A DNA stretch of 64,000 nt from Lunularia cruciata (Eukaryota > Streptophyta > Marchantiopsida > Lunulariales > Lunulariaceae). Of this stretch, positions 12,724 through 25,615 are shown in pieces; the first letter of the stretch is position 1; each line of letters begins with the position of its first letter. The notes beneath the pieces are model-generated. The model made no database searches. It had not been told where the DNA came from and was given only the letters and a program-made list of their open reading frames with translations. The stretch is taken from contig OX419760.1 of the NCBI GenBank assembly GCA_948567375.1, positions 7,564,001 through 7,628,000 on the forward strand, in the 5' to 3' direction. The position numbers and the translations under genes are program-made.

Positions 12724-13208
12724 CGAAAAGGTGACCACTTAGAACACACAAAGGATAGGAAGACCCCATCAAGCACTACTAGGAAGAGACAAAAGAGGTA
12801 AAATGGTGCTAGGCCCCAATAGTATCGATATGAGAAATCTGCCCTATCACACCTAAGATATCTGAGCTATGCAAGTTGTAAGGTCTAGAAACTACTAAAG
12901 CATCCAAAGAAGCATCACATGGTGTGATTGCTCTCTTATGGATGTCCAATGCTCTTTGTAGAGCAATGGACACACGTTGTCTAAAGTATGTTATAAAGTA
13001 TGAGAGTGAATTGGCACCCCCTAACATGTAATATGATAAGCTCTCGCACACTCTTTGACAAATGTGTCAAACATTGTGTCCATGCTCTACATAACTCCAA
13101 GGCTAGAGGAACAAAGAGGTGACCTCAGTGCATATACTTGGAGACCTTATATGTTGTTGCTTTGCTTGCCGCCCATCCAGGAGGATGAGTAATCACTCCC
13201 TCCAAAAC
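12724..13208 (-). repeat. unidentified dispersed repeat, copy 1
   Basis: About 485 bases matching 28780-29288 in the same orientation, with scattered substitutions and small indels. Shared stretches include GGAAGACC.CATC, CTCTTATGGAT, GAGCAATGGACACA, GTTGTCTAAAGTATGTTA and GATGAGTAATCACTCCCTCC. I see no LTR, TIR or target duplication at its edges. The minus strand encodes the similar ORF fragments described separately, so it is more likely a piece of a former coding element than a structural repeat. Confidence 0.8.
12809..13051 (-). pseudogene. ORF remnant of unknown family, copy 1
   Basis: An 80-codon minus-strand ORF whose middle and end (SLSYFITYFRQRVSIA, then IHKRAIT, LVVSRPYNLHSSDILG, QISH) match the ORF at 28865-29155 almost residue for residue. 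The N-terminal part is displaced by a frameshift relative to the second copy. I do not recognise the family. Two independent copies keeping the same reading frame suggest a former protein-coding gene, probably part of a transposable element. Confidence 0.55.
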
Positions 13209-15116
13209 TACATCACACGTAAGGTTTGTAACTACAACATCCGCCACCACCACTGTCCATCGGTGCCATATGTAATCACAACATCCGCCAAGATTAAAAG
13301 AGAACACAATTTGAATAACTTCTCACATAGCAATTATATTTATAAGCAGTAAGTATGTACATTTAATAAAATATATTATCTAAAAAACCAAAATTAAAAA
13401 TACTTGGGAATGATTTTATTTAGAACAAAAAATTAGTTTACACAAATCAAGGTAATTATCCTTAACAAAATAAAAAATGTGATAATGCAAATCCAAAAGT
13501 AGGTATTGTTTATATATGACTGAATATTTGTCCTTAGTCTTAAATCTTAAACAATATAAGGAAAGACATGAATTAAGATGATAAAAACTTCCTTTGATAT
13601 AAAGTTTTGCATAGTTAAAATGACACACCTTGTAATTATTTGCTATAATAAATCATGTGAAATGTATCTTATTTTAATGATGCACATTAATAGGGTGTAT
13701 AATCTTGTAATGTGGCACTTCACCAAGTTGTTGGTTTATTGCAACAATATGGCAAGTAAGCTCACTAGCAGCTATAAAACCTAGATCTTCATTTGTTAGA
13801 GTGGAAATTAGTGGTGATATTGTCCCTCAAGGTAATCTCAAAAATAATTTGGGATTAATTTTCAAAATTTTAATCTAAGATCCATAAATGTTAGTAATTA
13901 TCTTATAATTCTTTATTAATTTCCAACATTGCAAAGTAAGTTAAATTGGTAATTAAATAGCTGATAATAGTTATATACAAAGTAAGGCATGTACATTGAT
14001 AAAGGAAAACTAAACTGGTATTTTTATAAATGTAGTAATTATGTATAAAGTATAAGGTAGATATCTAAACATGTTTTTAATGTAATTTTTTTATGTTGAA
14101 TCTACTCATTTGATTTTACTATAATAATTTTGCAAAAATTGATATTTAGAATAAAGAAAATGAACTAATATATACATATCCCAAGATAATTGAATTGACA
14201 ATTAAAAATAATAATATTTAGCTCTTTATAAGAATACTAACCATATGAGGTTTTAAATTATAACATATTAATTTTTCCTACATAAACAAAACTCCTGATT
14301 TAGAAAAATGTATGTAAGAGTAGAGTAACTAAAATATACATTGATGTAATACATTATTCATGGAAGAAATATAAACTACGTGAAGTTTTGAAATATTTAT
14401 GTTTTATGGTTTTATAACATATATCAAAAGTAAGAACATGTATTGTAATCTATAATTATATAAATTATTCAATATAGTTCCATCCTTATAATATAATAAG
14501 AATGAATGGATGATATGCTAAAGGTTTATGAACATCTAACTATGTAATAAGAGTTGATTAGTAACTTCTTTCATTATATGTTAAAATAAATTAAAAATAA
14601 CTCGGGCTAATTACCTTAATAATTTCATAACCTTTTGTTACAGAAGAGCTTACTTGAGACATATGTATCTTTAACGAGGCTAGTAAAGACTTAATTTAGT
14701 TTAAACTACTGCAAATTGACGATAGTAAAAAAACATTTATGATATGATATATTCATTCAAATATGATTTAATAGAATATTGACTACATAATTTTTATACA
14801 AATTCACCTCAATGGTCAATAGATTCTCTTTATAATGTTGATGTATGCTCACAAAGAAAGTTATGAAAATTTTACGTAAACTAAGGCTTCTTTTTTGCCA
14901 CAAGTAATCAAACTAGTCTTTTAATGAATACATTGAGGGATTTTAGTTGTAGAGTAACTGAGTTTTAAGGATTATCCTTTAACTCACTGTTTATAGATTA
15001 CCTTATTTTTTGAGAGTTTTAAATAATTGTTTACAGATTATCTTAAGATTTATTGTTTAAGAGTTTTAGTAATTTCTTCACTTTCTTCAAAAGTTGGAGT
15101 AGATTCTGATGTGTGT
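13209..15116. other. AT-rich gene-free DNA
   Basis: No recognised coding sequence. A short stretch at 13209-13310 with TCCGCCACC and CATCCGCC motifs is more GC-rich than its surroundings but has no known feature. The rest is AT-rich up to the gene island that starts near 15.2 kb. Confidence 0.5.
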
Positions 15117-15260
15117 CCCACACATCAGTCAATTGAATTTTATGGAATCAAAATGAAGAACTTAAATAAGCTCGTCTAATCATGTTACATCCCACACACC
15201 AGTCGATTGAATTTTAGGGAATCAAAATGAAGAACTTAAATAAGCTCGTCTAATCATGTT
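15117..15260. repeat. 74-base tandem duplication upstream of the ARM gene
   Basis: Two copies, 15117-15190 and 15191-15260, share CCCACACA(C/T)CAGTC(A/G)ATTG and GAACTTAAATAAGCTCGTC with only a few differences. They mark the boundary between AT-rich DNA and the gene island and lie about 340 bases before the start codon at 15598. Confidence 0.9.
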
Positions 15261-15597
15261 GCTCGTACCCGAGTGCCAAGTATACTTATTGTAAGGCACA
15301 TGCGAAGACCGGGCTCAAGATGTCGCGGGTCGGGGAAGATCAAACGGGCCGGTATCTCATATCTCCTTGTACTTCCACTACGCTATGATCTTCAGTAGAG
15401 TGCAGCGCATTTTCTGATTTGGTGTCCTGGAAGCTGTTCCTCTTGATCAGAGACGACTTGCAGATATTTTGTTACAATGGGGAGAGCTTGAGCATGGAGT
15501 AGAAAAGATGCTGCGTGGGAGCTGGGATTAGGATTTTTGTGAATCTACCTGCAACTATTTCCTGGAGCGATTCAATTATCATATCCTGCGAAAGGCC

Positions 15598-18500
15598 ATG
15601 GAGATTGCCGCATGTTTAGTGACAGGCAGCACCAGCACCCCGTGGTTGTTTCCTCACTGGAGTCAGAATGAACCATCTCGAAAAAGTGGAGAAGTCTCTG
15701 CTAGATTTCCATCCAGGCTTTGCTTGAGATATTTATCGAGGAGAGAAACTAGTAGTCAAAGCAGTTTTCCTCGTGCTTTGAATTCTTCTATGAAGAGAGG
15801 GGTTTTGGCAGTGAAGGCCCTAAGTGGAAATGAGTCCGAAGGTGGATTCGATAAGTCGTTACCACCGGCAATTGACGACGTCTTGAACTATTTGGTATGT
15901 TCTCAGTTTCTTCCTAGTACTGAATTGGTCGCACTTCTGGTTGTCCGTGTACAATTTCTAATCGTTGGAATCCGAATTTAGAAGCACAGAGTATTTTTTA
16001 TTCTTGTGTTCTACACATACAGAGTTCATGCACAGCGTTTTTGGGTTCATATATACATATATACTCTTCTGGGGACTCGTTGGTCCATCCCCTGACTTCT
16101 AAGAGTTTTTTAGATCACACTTCAAATTCGTAGTCTCTTTGTCCCCTCAGAAAATCTAAATGTTCTTGTAGTAGTATTGTTTTTCAGGTCCCTGACTTCC
16201 AACAGAAGTGAACCCAGGGATCTGGGAGAACCTCTCACTTCAAGATACAATGCAATCCAGAAACAATTGGAACTTCCACACTGCAGAACCACGCAACTTA
16301 AGGATGCACTGGAACACAGAAACGTAGTGAACTTTCACATTGCATTGTATGTAATGGATTTAAGTTTATGGTGGAAAGAAACTACTCTTCTAAGAGTAGT
16401 TGAACTTAGAACCATGCTTGCATTTGATCGACTGGATGTTTCAGTCCTGACCTGCAACTGGGATTCGCACTTGCACCAGCAAAAAATTCCCCTTAGAAAC
16501 TACAAACAGAGGTAGAGCTTAAGCCCGTTTGAAATTCTTCGACACTCGAACGATGACTCTATTCTAAACCGTCCTGCACAACCTTCATGTAGTTTTTTTA
16601 TCCTATTTTAATGTACAACATTTTTACAAGGTTATCATCTCTGTTTTGTTTGGTTGTCATGCTTTCACTTTACCTTCTACATCTGTTCGTGACACGTATC
16701 TATATTCCTTGTACTAGCACCTGTGCTTACAATCTTGCCAACGTTGGAGTAACTAGCATCCTTGCTAGAATGCATGTCATTTCAAGCTATTACTAAACGT
16801 GGACTTGTGTCACAGTTTAGGAAGTACAAGCGTTTGGTTCTGCAGTTTCTGTGGAGGGAAGTCTGAGCCAATCTACAAGTTAAGCACCTATTGTAAATTA
16901 CTTCCAGTGCCAGTATATCCCTGGCACCTTCTATCACCAAGTCCACAGGTTTCAACTGTAGACATAGACATAACAGAAGTTTAGCATCAGCGAACAACTG
17001 GAGCCGATTGCTTGTGTGTTGTGGGTTGGATGGGAAACGAATGGGAGGAGGAAATTTCGTCGGACGTAACCGCTTTTTTCTCCAGAATCGAGTATGCTGA
17101 TTATTCTGAACTGCAACGAAAGGACAAGAATTGCGATTGACTAATTAAATTTGTATCTAGACATTGAACATATTCATATATCTCACGCTTCGCTCCAACC
17201 CAGCCAAGATACCATTCACTCCTCTCCCACTTCGCTCCACTCCACCCATCCTCCACTGCAGCTAATTTTTTCCTACTCGCTCTATGTTTCTCCTTTTCTT
17301 TTGATTGGATCTTCCTACTCGCTCGATGGTCCTCCTCTGCTTTCAATTTCAGATGCTTAATCTGTTGCTGTTGTTGTCTCTTTGTTCTTCTTCCATGTAT
17401 ACAAGGTTACTGCAGGTGCTACTTATGAAATGTATCAACTTCCGTTCTTGCTTTGTCACTTCCGCTTGTTTCTACTTATGTATTTCCTTGCTTGGATTCA
17501 CTTCAATTCTATTTGTTAGATTGGCTTGAATTCTATCTGCATACGGTCATGCTTGCATTTCATATGCACGTTCTGGGTTCCCTACTTGGTGGGTTCTGGA
17601 TCGAAGCACGGCTTCTGGTCCAATTACTAAAAAAATCTATATATCCCCGTGCAGGCTTACTATTGGAAGTGTGACTGCTTCCTTCTTTGTGTAGTGTTTT
17701 GGGACTCATGGGCTCATAAAGCATGATGTGATATACACTATTCCGTTCCGTCACACTTCGCTCCAGCCAAGTATCCTTCCTACCTGTTCGATGGGTTTCC
17801 CTTGGGTTAGTATTTGCTTGACAGACAAGGCTCGCTTCTTGTCTCCCATGAATGTTGCAGATGTTCACTATGCATGCTACTCAGGGTGGCATCAATTTTC
17901 GCTTCTGTTTTGTTTCCTAACGATTTCGCTGCTGCATGATAATCATGGAATGCATCTTTGTTCGCTTCTGTTTTCTGATGTTTCCGATTATGTTGCGCTC
18001 TATTATTACTTGCTTACCTCGCATCCCTTCATTTCGCATCCCTTGCTTGCTTGCTTGTATTTCTTCTTGCCTGCATCTCCCATATGCATCTGTCCGGTTC
18101 AGTCTTAAGTGGGTTCGTGATCCCCCGTTCTATGAACTGCTTCTGCTCCCATCACTCAAATATCTACTTATATGTTCATTCCCCTGTCCGGTCAACGGCT
18201 TCTGCTCCCATTTCTCAAGTATCTATATATGTATATTTCAAGATTTCATGATGTTTATCTTGAGAAAAAATTGGACAGGTGCTAGATAATCAATTGATGG
18301 TTCATATTTTGCATGTACCATTTGTTCAACAGGGTGCGAGCTATGATGGAAAGTCGATCAATCCTGAGTTTGAATTCGAAAAGTTGGAAGGGAGAGGAAC
18401 CGCAGAGGATCAAATTGGTCTTCAAGAAGGATACGTGGGCTTATTTGTTCGACTTCTTGGTCTGGACAATCCAGTCGATGAGAGGGAAGAAGCTGTTCAG

Positions 18501-21500
18501 GCGCTTTGGAGGCATTCAGCTGGAGGCAAGGTCTACATAGATCAGATTTTGGAATTCCCCGGCTGTCTTAATCTTATAGTGAGCCTCCTTCCATCAGAGC
18601 GACCCGCGTCTTCTGAGGCCGCAGCAGGTGTTCTACGCAATATTTCATCAATAAATGCCTACAGGTCTGCCGTAGCTGAAGCTGGTGCTCTAGAGGAGAT
18701 TATAGGACTTCTTACACGCCGCTCCATACCTTCTGAGGTACTGCATCAGGATACTGATCATGTGCTTGTCTGAGCTCCTTTACTGCACTCTCCTTGATTC
18801 TAAGCTGAGACTAAGAGCAGAGTGTTTAAAGCGATACAATTAGAGGGACTTGTTGACGGACCTTAAGCTGAGATTGGGAGCAGTATCCAGCGGAAGAAAG
18901 GTTGTGACTGGTAGCTCTTTCTAAATCGAAATTGGCATCGAATGGGACGACTACAATTCAAGTGGAATCAGTCCTAAATGACATTTTCCTTTGGAATGTA
19001 TATCCTATCAATTTGAAAAATAGTAACGTTGTTTGTGCGTTTGCAGGTCCGGGAGCAGGCCACTTGTGTCCTCTGGAACTTATCTGTGGAAGAAGGACCC
19101 CGTGCAAAACTGGTGCAGCAAGAAATACTGCAAGTACTGTTAAGTATGCTGGGATCTGAACACGAAGGCGAGAGGGAAGCCACAGCAGGTGTCCTTGCTA
19201 ACCTGAGTTTGAGCCCGACCTATCATGGAGTTCTTGTTGAAGCAGGCATTATCCCCAAGCTGGTAAGCTTGCTTTAGAGCTTGCTCTCTCCACATAAGTT
19301 CTTCGTCCGCTGGTAACCTGTGTTTGTGATTCTTTTGCTAACGAACCAAATAAGAGGACAGGGTAGGCTTAAATTTTTTGACAGATAAGAATCTTGTTGA
19401 AGCAGGCTTGTAACAATGCTGGTAAGTTTTTTTTGAGAAGTTGCTCTCCCTCGAGAAATCGTTGTGCTTGTATGTCTGTTACTGTTGCTAATGGTACTGT
19501 TGAAAATGAGTTTTGAAGTAAAAAATCGGCTTTTTTAGACGTTGTAAAAGACACTGCGTGCTTAAAGGTTCCACTTTAAATTATTGTCTACAGAAGTTAG
19601 TGAAGATAGAAGTTTCAGTGTATCGCGTTGAATATTATTCTCGTTACAGTAAGGATTTAGCTTTCGCACAGTTGTGCAAGAGAACCATGCATGTGCAAAT
19701 CTGGACGAATACAGTAATGTTCAGAAGGTGGATTCAAACCGGTCCGTTCATAGTTCCAGCCCTGGTATCTGATAGTGAGTGTCATGTTTGTTTGACGAAG
19801 TGAGGTCCTTTTAGATTCCAAGTTACTATTCTCACTATTTATCTGGAAACATGACTTGCACTTTCATTGGAAAGCTAAATCATTGAAAGCTAATATGAAA
19901 TGAGATGTTTTAATCCTCACTATAACTAGATGTAAAATAATTTGGAATTTGCTCCGCAGGCAAAGCTACTTTTGGACGATGGAAATGTGTCCAAAGTTGC
20001 AAGGCAGGAGGCAAGGAATGGATTGCTGGAACTTGCAAAAGATCAGCATGTAAAGCTTCTCATCATAGAAGAAGGACTCGTACCTGTACCGGTAATAGGA
20101 GCTAGTGCCTACCGATCGTTCAAACCCTTACTTCAAGAAGCTCCTGCTCTTCCTGAGAATGTCAATGTGCAACAAACTACCCCAAAAGTGCCTTCTGTTT
20201 TTGGAGCAGGTGAGCTTTTGCTGGGTCTGAACTTGGAGAATGGTGGTGAGGAAATCGACGATGCAGCTCGCCTCATAATTGAGGGGCGGGTGAGACAGCA
20301 ATTTCTTGCCAGGATCGGGGTGATTGGCAAAAGCAGTGTCAAAAGTGACAAGAGTAGTGATGAAAGCATCACATTAATGGCCTGGTGGGATGGAATTACA
20401 CGACTTGTTTTGATTCTTGGGCTGGACAACTTAGCTGTTGCGAAGCAGGCGGTAGACTCTATCACAGAAATTGCAATCAACGAGGAGAATAGGCAAGCTG
20501 TACAGAAGGCTGGTGCAATTCCGCACCTTGTTCGTTTATTAGGTTGTGATGACGAAGCTATCACAGAAGCTGTAGCTTCTGCTTTGGAAAAACTGGGTGT
20601 CAGGTAAGAAATTGGTTTAAGCATGAATTTTGTTTCGCCTTGTCCGTCTATGTTTCAATCTCATCAATGAACAGTAAGTCGAGTTTGTCTTAAACCAGCA
20701 GTCTAATTTTCGGTGTTCTATCCTTGCAGGGTAGATCTACTAAGCCCTGCATTTCCTGCATTCTAATGACATTACCAGTCTGCTGCACTTTGCCCTCTAT
20801 AATTATCTTGTCTTGTCATGTCCAACTAATAAATTGTGACGCATAGTCCCCAGGTTCGACGATCCATCAACGCACACGATGCAGCATCGGCATTTGTTGC
20901 AATATTGAAGGCCCCTAATGCTCCTCCGACCGTCAAAGAAAAGGTACCATCTGCACCCCAAGCACCTTCCTATTGTTACCATTACATCTATTCGGTTGCG
21001 CACATCGATCTGGGAATGCTTTTTACTTCGCAGTCACGACTATCGATGAAAGTTGGTCTCATTTGCACAGGTGGTCGGCGCACTCTTTCGCTTGTCACAA
21101 ACAGGAGATGAAGTAGAAGCCATAGTATGTGCCGCACCTCTTTACCCCTGCTTGATGTAAAGGTTAAATGAAGAGTCTACTGGTGGTATCAATCTCATCA
21201 TTCCAGATATTTTAGTGTTCTAGCTCGTAAACTTCGTGCTTCTTAGATGTCGTTAGATGTGCACTTAAGCTCGATATGCAATGCGTGATTTTATTGTTAT
21301 AAAAAGCTCTGCTATTGCTTATGGTTATCGTTCTTTATGTAGATGCAAGGTGGCGCCACCTTATCTGGGCTCAAAGACATTGTCAGCTCAGAAACTGCTA
21401 GTGAAGAAGCTAAAGAGGAAGCCGAAGAAATACTGGAGGAAATGTCTTCTCGGAAAGCAGACGCAAGGTCTTTCGTCGCTTTTGTCTCAAGTGACACAGC

Positions 21501-22762
21501 CTTTCATCCCGTTTTATAAAAAAATAGTGAGCAAGTCTACCGGCAACGAACATTATCTATGAATAATAGATCTGTATACACTAATCTTTCCTAGGGAACT
21601 ATACATTTTTGTCAAGAAGTAATCGGTACTTCATAATCCCTTTTTGTCAAACTTGAAAAAATGCAGGCCAACCAAAGAAGTGATGGCTTGGAAGTTTAGG
21701 CGCTCTTCAGTATAACTTAACATGTGCATGTCCCTCATGCGGTACAGGGACAAGATTGTAGCAGCTGGTGGGGTTCCTCATCTATTAGAGATCATGGTGG
21801 GTGGTTCCCCAGCCTATGCAGAAAAGGCAGCAAATGTTCTTGAAAATTTAGTCACCGAAGGTTCAAACGCGATTGCTGTTATTGCTGCTGGTGTGGAAAT
21901 AGCTATTACGACCCTACTCGATGTCAGTTTCGAAGAAGGTATCAGACTCGAGTTTGCACTTGTTGTAATTCATTTTACAGTAACGACTTTGAGAATCAGA
22001 ATATTAAAATCCCGGTCTTTTCCAACTTGAACAAGTGGGGGAATTCTTAAGTGCAATGTCTCAAGCGGAGTTAGGGGACTTCAAACGCGTTGAGTTCTAG
22101 ACCTTTTGATGACGCATTCATTGGGGATGCTGTGTGCAGACACAGTAAAGAGGAAAGATGGGACAACTTTCTTGAAAGAGGATGGCTACATGTTGATTGT
22201 TGCGGCATCTAGACTGCTTGAGAAACTGGCAAGATATGAAAAATTGAGTAAAGCATCAGAACTCGCGAATTTACTGGCAAATATTTTGCGATCTGATGTG
22301 CCTCTGCAAGTAAAGGACTGGGTTTCAGCCTGTCTGCTAAAATTGGAGCAGGTCAGTACTGGGTTCGACGAAGCCTATCAGTTGGAAGTTCCTGTGGACC
22401 TAGAAGTGACCATTCATGACACTATCCCTTGGTTGGTTACAGAAATAGGTGAGGACTTCTCGCCAACGGTGAGGGAGAGAGCTGTGATGCATTTGAGGAA
22501 TTTGATGTCTCAAGGCACAAGTGCATATTCAACTGCCATAGCAAATGCAGGAGGTGTATACCCATTGGTAAATCTGTTGAAAATGGGAACATCTGAAGCC
22601 AGGGCTGCTTCTATAGCAATTTTGTACAACATGAGCATGAATGAGGAGAATCATCCTGTGATTTTGGCGGCTGGAGCAGTACCTTCTTTAGTCGAGTTGG
22701 TTAGAAGAGGAGTTCCTGAATGGAAGCTTGCCCTTTATTTGCTACGGGCATTGCCAAGCTAG
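15598..22762 (+). CDS. plastid-type ARM-repeat protein, nine exons
   Basis: Exons that join in frame with GT-AG introns: 15598-15894, 18333-18737, 19047-19262, 19960-20603, 20847-20943, 21071-21124, 21343-21467, 21748-21938, 22140-22762 (stop TAG), giving 883 residues. Residues 1 to about 72 are rich in Ser and Arg with few acids, like a chloroplast transit peptide. Armadillo-type helical repeats fill about 105-310 and 450-880; typical lines are REEAVQALWRHS, ATCVLWNLSVEEGP, AGAIPHLVRLLG, AGGVPHLLEIM and AGAVPSLVELVRRG. A linker near residue 386 holds VFGAGELLLGLN, and WWDGITRLVLILGLDN follows near 448. From memory this resembles an uncharacterised conserved plant family (At1g23180-like); that was not checked. 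ARM repeats bind proteins; the partner and role are unknown. The start is the first ATG of the exon-1 frame. A second in-frame acceptor before 18279 would add 18 residues. Confidence 0.85.
15895..18332 (+). other. long first intron of the ARM-repeat gene
   Basis: A 2438-base intron with donor TTG|GTATGT and acceptor TTCAACAG|GGTGCG. It is pyrimidine-rich between about 17150 and 18270 and contains several loose repeats of a CACTTCGCTCCA and CTCGATGGT type. It has several short ORFs (for example 16177-16515) with no recognisable protein. It may carry regulatory sequence, as long first introns of plant genes often do, but nothing specific can be pointed to. Confidence 0.65.
19391..19460 (+). repeat. 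intronic echo of the exon 3 end and its donor
   Basis: CTTGTTGAAGCAGGC...GCTGGTAAG, followed by a TTGCTCTC tail, repeats the end of exon 3 and its splice donor (19231-19300) 160 bases downstream. Substitutions and a shortened middle destroy the coding sense. It looks like a partial tandem duplication carrying a decoy donor site. Confidence 0.7.
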
Positions 22763-22917
22763 CAACCTGACTTATTCTTGTTATACCCCAATGTAATATA
22801 TTTGTTTCTTGACAAATCTTCTAGACATGCTACATAATCTAGTTGCTTCATTTCTATGGTCCACAATCAAGCCACTCCGCTTCATTTGAGTCTCACGCTT
22901 TCCTCTTTAGATGGATG
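22763..22917 (+). other. probable 3' untranslated region of the ARM gene
   Basis: Follows the TAG stop. It contains AATGTAATATATTTG, a plausible plant near-upstream poly(A) region, but no single clear signal. It continues into the minisatellite. Confidence 0.4.
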
Positions 22918-23475
22918 GCTTTGCTGCAACCTCGCTTTCACAACCGTCCATTTTGACATTAAGTGTAGGAACAGAAGATTGTAGATACTCCACCGATGCA
23001 ACTGTACTGATGGAAAATAATGTGTGATAAGAAAGCCCTAACAATTGATTTCTTACTGCTCGTTTCTTCTGATAGTTCTTTTTGTTGTGGCGTCGCTTTC
23101 ACACCTATCTCCTACTTTCACAGTAGGCTCAGTAATAGAAGATTATGGATACTCCAACGATGCCATTGTACTGAAGGAACGTGCTTTCTGTTCTAGCATC
23201 GCTTTCACAACTGTCTTGTACTTTCACAGCAGGCTCAAAAAGAAGATTATGGATACTCCAACGATGCAGTTGTACTAATGGAAAGGTCACCTATGATAAG
23301 AAAGTTCAACAACTGTATCTGATCTCTCTCAACGTTGGTTTGGATGAATGATTTACTCTCACAAAACTCTGTCTTACTTTTACACTTTTACAGCAGGCGC
23401 GAAAGAAACAGAAGGTTACAGATGATCCAATCCATACAAGTGTTCTGATTGAAAGCACCTGCATGGTAGTATTTT
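22918..23475. repeat. diverged tandem repeat 3' of the ARM gene
   Basis: Four imperfect units of roughly 110-150 bases. Each contains a CGCTTTCACA.C line, then TTTCACAG.AGGCTCA or a variant, an AGAAGATTATGGATACTCC-like line, an ACGATGC..TTGTACT line and, in two, ATGATAAGAAAG. The units start near 22918, 23089, 23199 and 23345. The second and third are the closest. No reading frame is kept across them, so this is a non-coding minisatellite in or just beyond the 3' flank. Confidence 0.75.
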
Positions 23476-24223
23476 TCATGTTATCATATCCTTTCACCTC
23501 TTACTAACGGTATAAATGAATGAAATAAATTGCAGACAGTTTATAGAGTGAGACACTGAACCTCAAATGCTGGTCATGGGTATTTCGTCAGTATTTGAGG
23601 AGATTGAGAAATCCCTAAACACTTTTGCTTGGTGTCATGGTTCACACAAGAGCATATTGAGGATTTTCCAAGGCCTCTTACTTGAAGCCCTTCAAATAAA
23701 ATCATTGGCGAACACAGGTTCAAAGTAAGTGGTTCCGAATCTAAGCATCTTTCTACCAACATTCTTTTGCCTGTAGCAGACACAGATGTAGCACTATTCC
23801 ATTCTTGCATTGACTCTTAAAAATCCTTAGCACACTTAGCTGGTTGTAGCTCCAATTGCTCTATCATCCATTCCTGGGAACCCAGAGTTTCGGGTTAGGC
23901 TTCAAAGATTCTGTGACATACATCTCCTACCTCGAAACATCCCGGGCCGATGTCCCAAAAGTACATGCTTTGTATTCTGAGAACCACGAGTAAACGTCTA
24001 ACAAATGGCCAACATGATGACGTGAGATTTGAAACATGTCAGTCCTGGTGATTTCTAGCACCTTTTGAGTGAATAGAAACATAAAAGTAGTAGTCCTTCT
24101 ACCCTTCTGACTACAGCAATGTTGTCTGCTCTCGATCACCATAAAGAAATTTAAAGTAGGAAGAAAGTCAAAGTAGAAAGATAAGGTCTTCCATTTTAAG
24201 CTCCTGCTAGTGAATCCTAGGAA

Positions 24224-24299
24224 ACTGCAATTGTCTTGCATGAAGATGGCGTGGCTCCGAAACTGCGAAATTGTCTTGCATGGACATGGAGTGGCTACT
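24224..24299. repeat. short tandem duplication
   Basis: Two roughly 38-base units sharing AACTGC, AATTGTCTTGCATG and GTGGCT, differing at a few positions. Confidence 0.75.
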
Positions 24300-24706
24300 A
24301 CACTAGATTTCAGTTCTGCAAAAAACAAACTAATGAGTCTTCTATATAGAGACTATCTTTTCTGGAAAGTGCATCTACAATCTCTGCGAACTTTCACAGT
24401 TCATGCCAGCCATATTCTAATTCGTTCTTAACTGCTCTATCAATGTAATCCATGGACTAGTTTATTGGTTACAATTCTGTACGCACGTTTATTCACGAAG
24501 TAGGCCTTCTGATTTTCTTCCAAAAGCTGATTCTTAAAAATCCAACACTTCGTCACACGCAATTTGCATGCGTTTCCAGGTAGATTCAGTTTCACACATC
24601 GATCCAGAGCTGTGCTGGTTGACTTCAATCTGAACTCACACAGGACAATCCACCTTCTTGACGATATACTATATCAAACCTCCAGAAAACTCTCAATACT
24701 TTCTTT

Positions 24707-24800
24707 CTAGAATGAGGCTTAGCCCCATTTAACCCCCCCATGTCTTTCACGTGTACGGCTTGATGGGGTCTTCCCATCCTTCTTGTTATCCTACGCCGTT
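24707..24800 (-). repeat. dispersed repeat core, reverse copy
   Basis: The minus strand reads GATGGGAAGACCCCATCAAG, then AAATGGGGCTAAGCCTC, matching the ends of the unidentified repeat at 12724 and 28780 (GGAAGACC.CATC and AAATGG.GCTAG). Only the terminal part of the repeat is present here. Confidence 0.65.
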
Positions 24801-25615
24801 GCCGCTTGTCTCTTTTTTTTTCTTCGGTTGTATCATCAGAGTCAATCACACATGCAACGAGGATACAGTACATACATAACACATCAATTTTCTCCCATAT
24901 GTACCTTTCTTTCTTAGCGCCTCGGATCTTTTCACATTCGATGTCAAAACACGAGGGAAGGGAGCTCGAATCCTCAACCCTCCTTTAGGATACGATTGTT
25001 ATACCATTGGGGCAGTTGTCCTTCTTTGGTCACAAGTGGTGTATAGAACTACAAATTCAAAATCTCAACCCGCGTACATAAGCCCAGATTCTCTCTGATG
25101 TGAACTCTTTACTCGAAGGTTCCTCTCAAGTCCTCACAAATCGGCGTTGTTTTCGGGAATATACTGAAGGCATAACTTGATGTTCGATACCGTGACTATA
25201 TCTTTCAAGTATGATCTGGAGAGTTTGCTTTAGTTAAGTAAAACAATAACAAAGCCAATTTTTCTCTTTTTCTCAAACTTGACAGGAATTTCACTGCCAA
25301 AAGGATCGGTCTTTGTGCCTTAAGCTCACATGTCAATATTCCGTTTGTATAAAGATGCTCTTACGCTTACCTGTTTCATTTCCGACGAACTTTCGAGAAC
25401 CGCCGGAAATCTAGCAGGACACCAAATCCAAAACTGGTAGTGAAAAAAAGTCTCTTCCATAGCCGCAAAACCGCAAGATTTGTTGAACTACTTCTGTACA
25501 TGAGCAGCAGGTTAATCATCACGTGTAGCGGGGAAGGAGGTCCGGATATCGATAACACCAGAATACGGTATAGTAAAGTACAAAAGAACGCGTACATTAG
25601 AAAATATCTCGATTT

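Noticed and set aside
16177-16515. 112-codon ORF inside the first intron of the ARM gene
   Set aside because: No recognisable family, no conservation signal that I can see, and it lies between well-supported splice sites.
20133-20624. 163-codon minus-strand ORF
   Set aside because: It is the complement of exon 4 of the ARM-repeat gene, which has clear repeat motifs on the plus strand.
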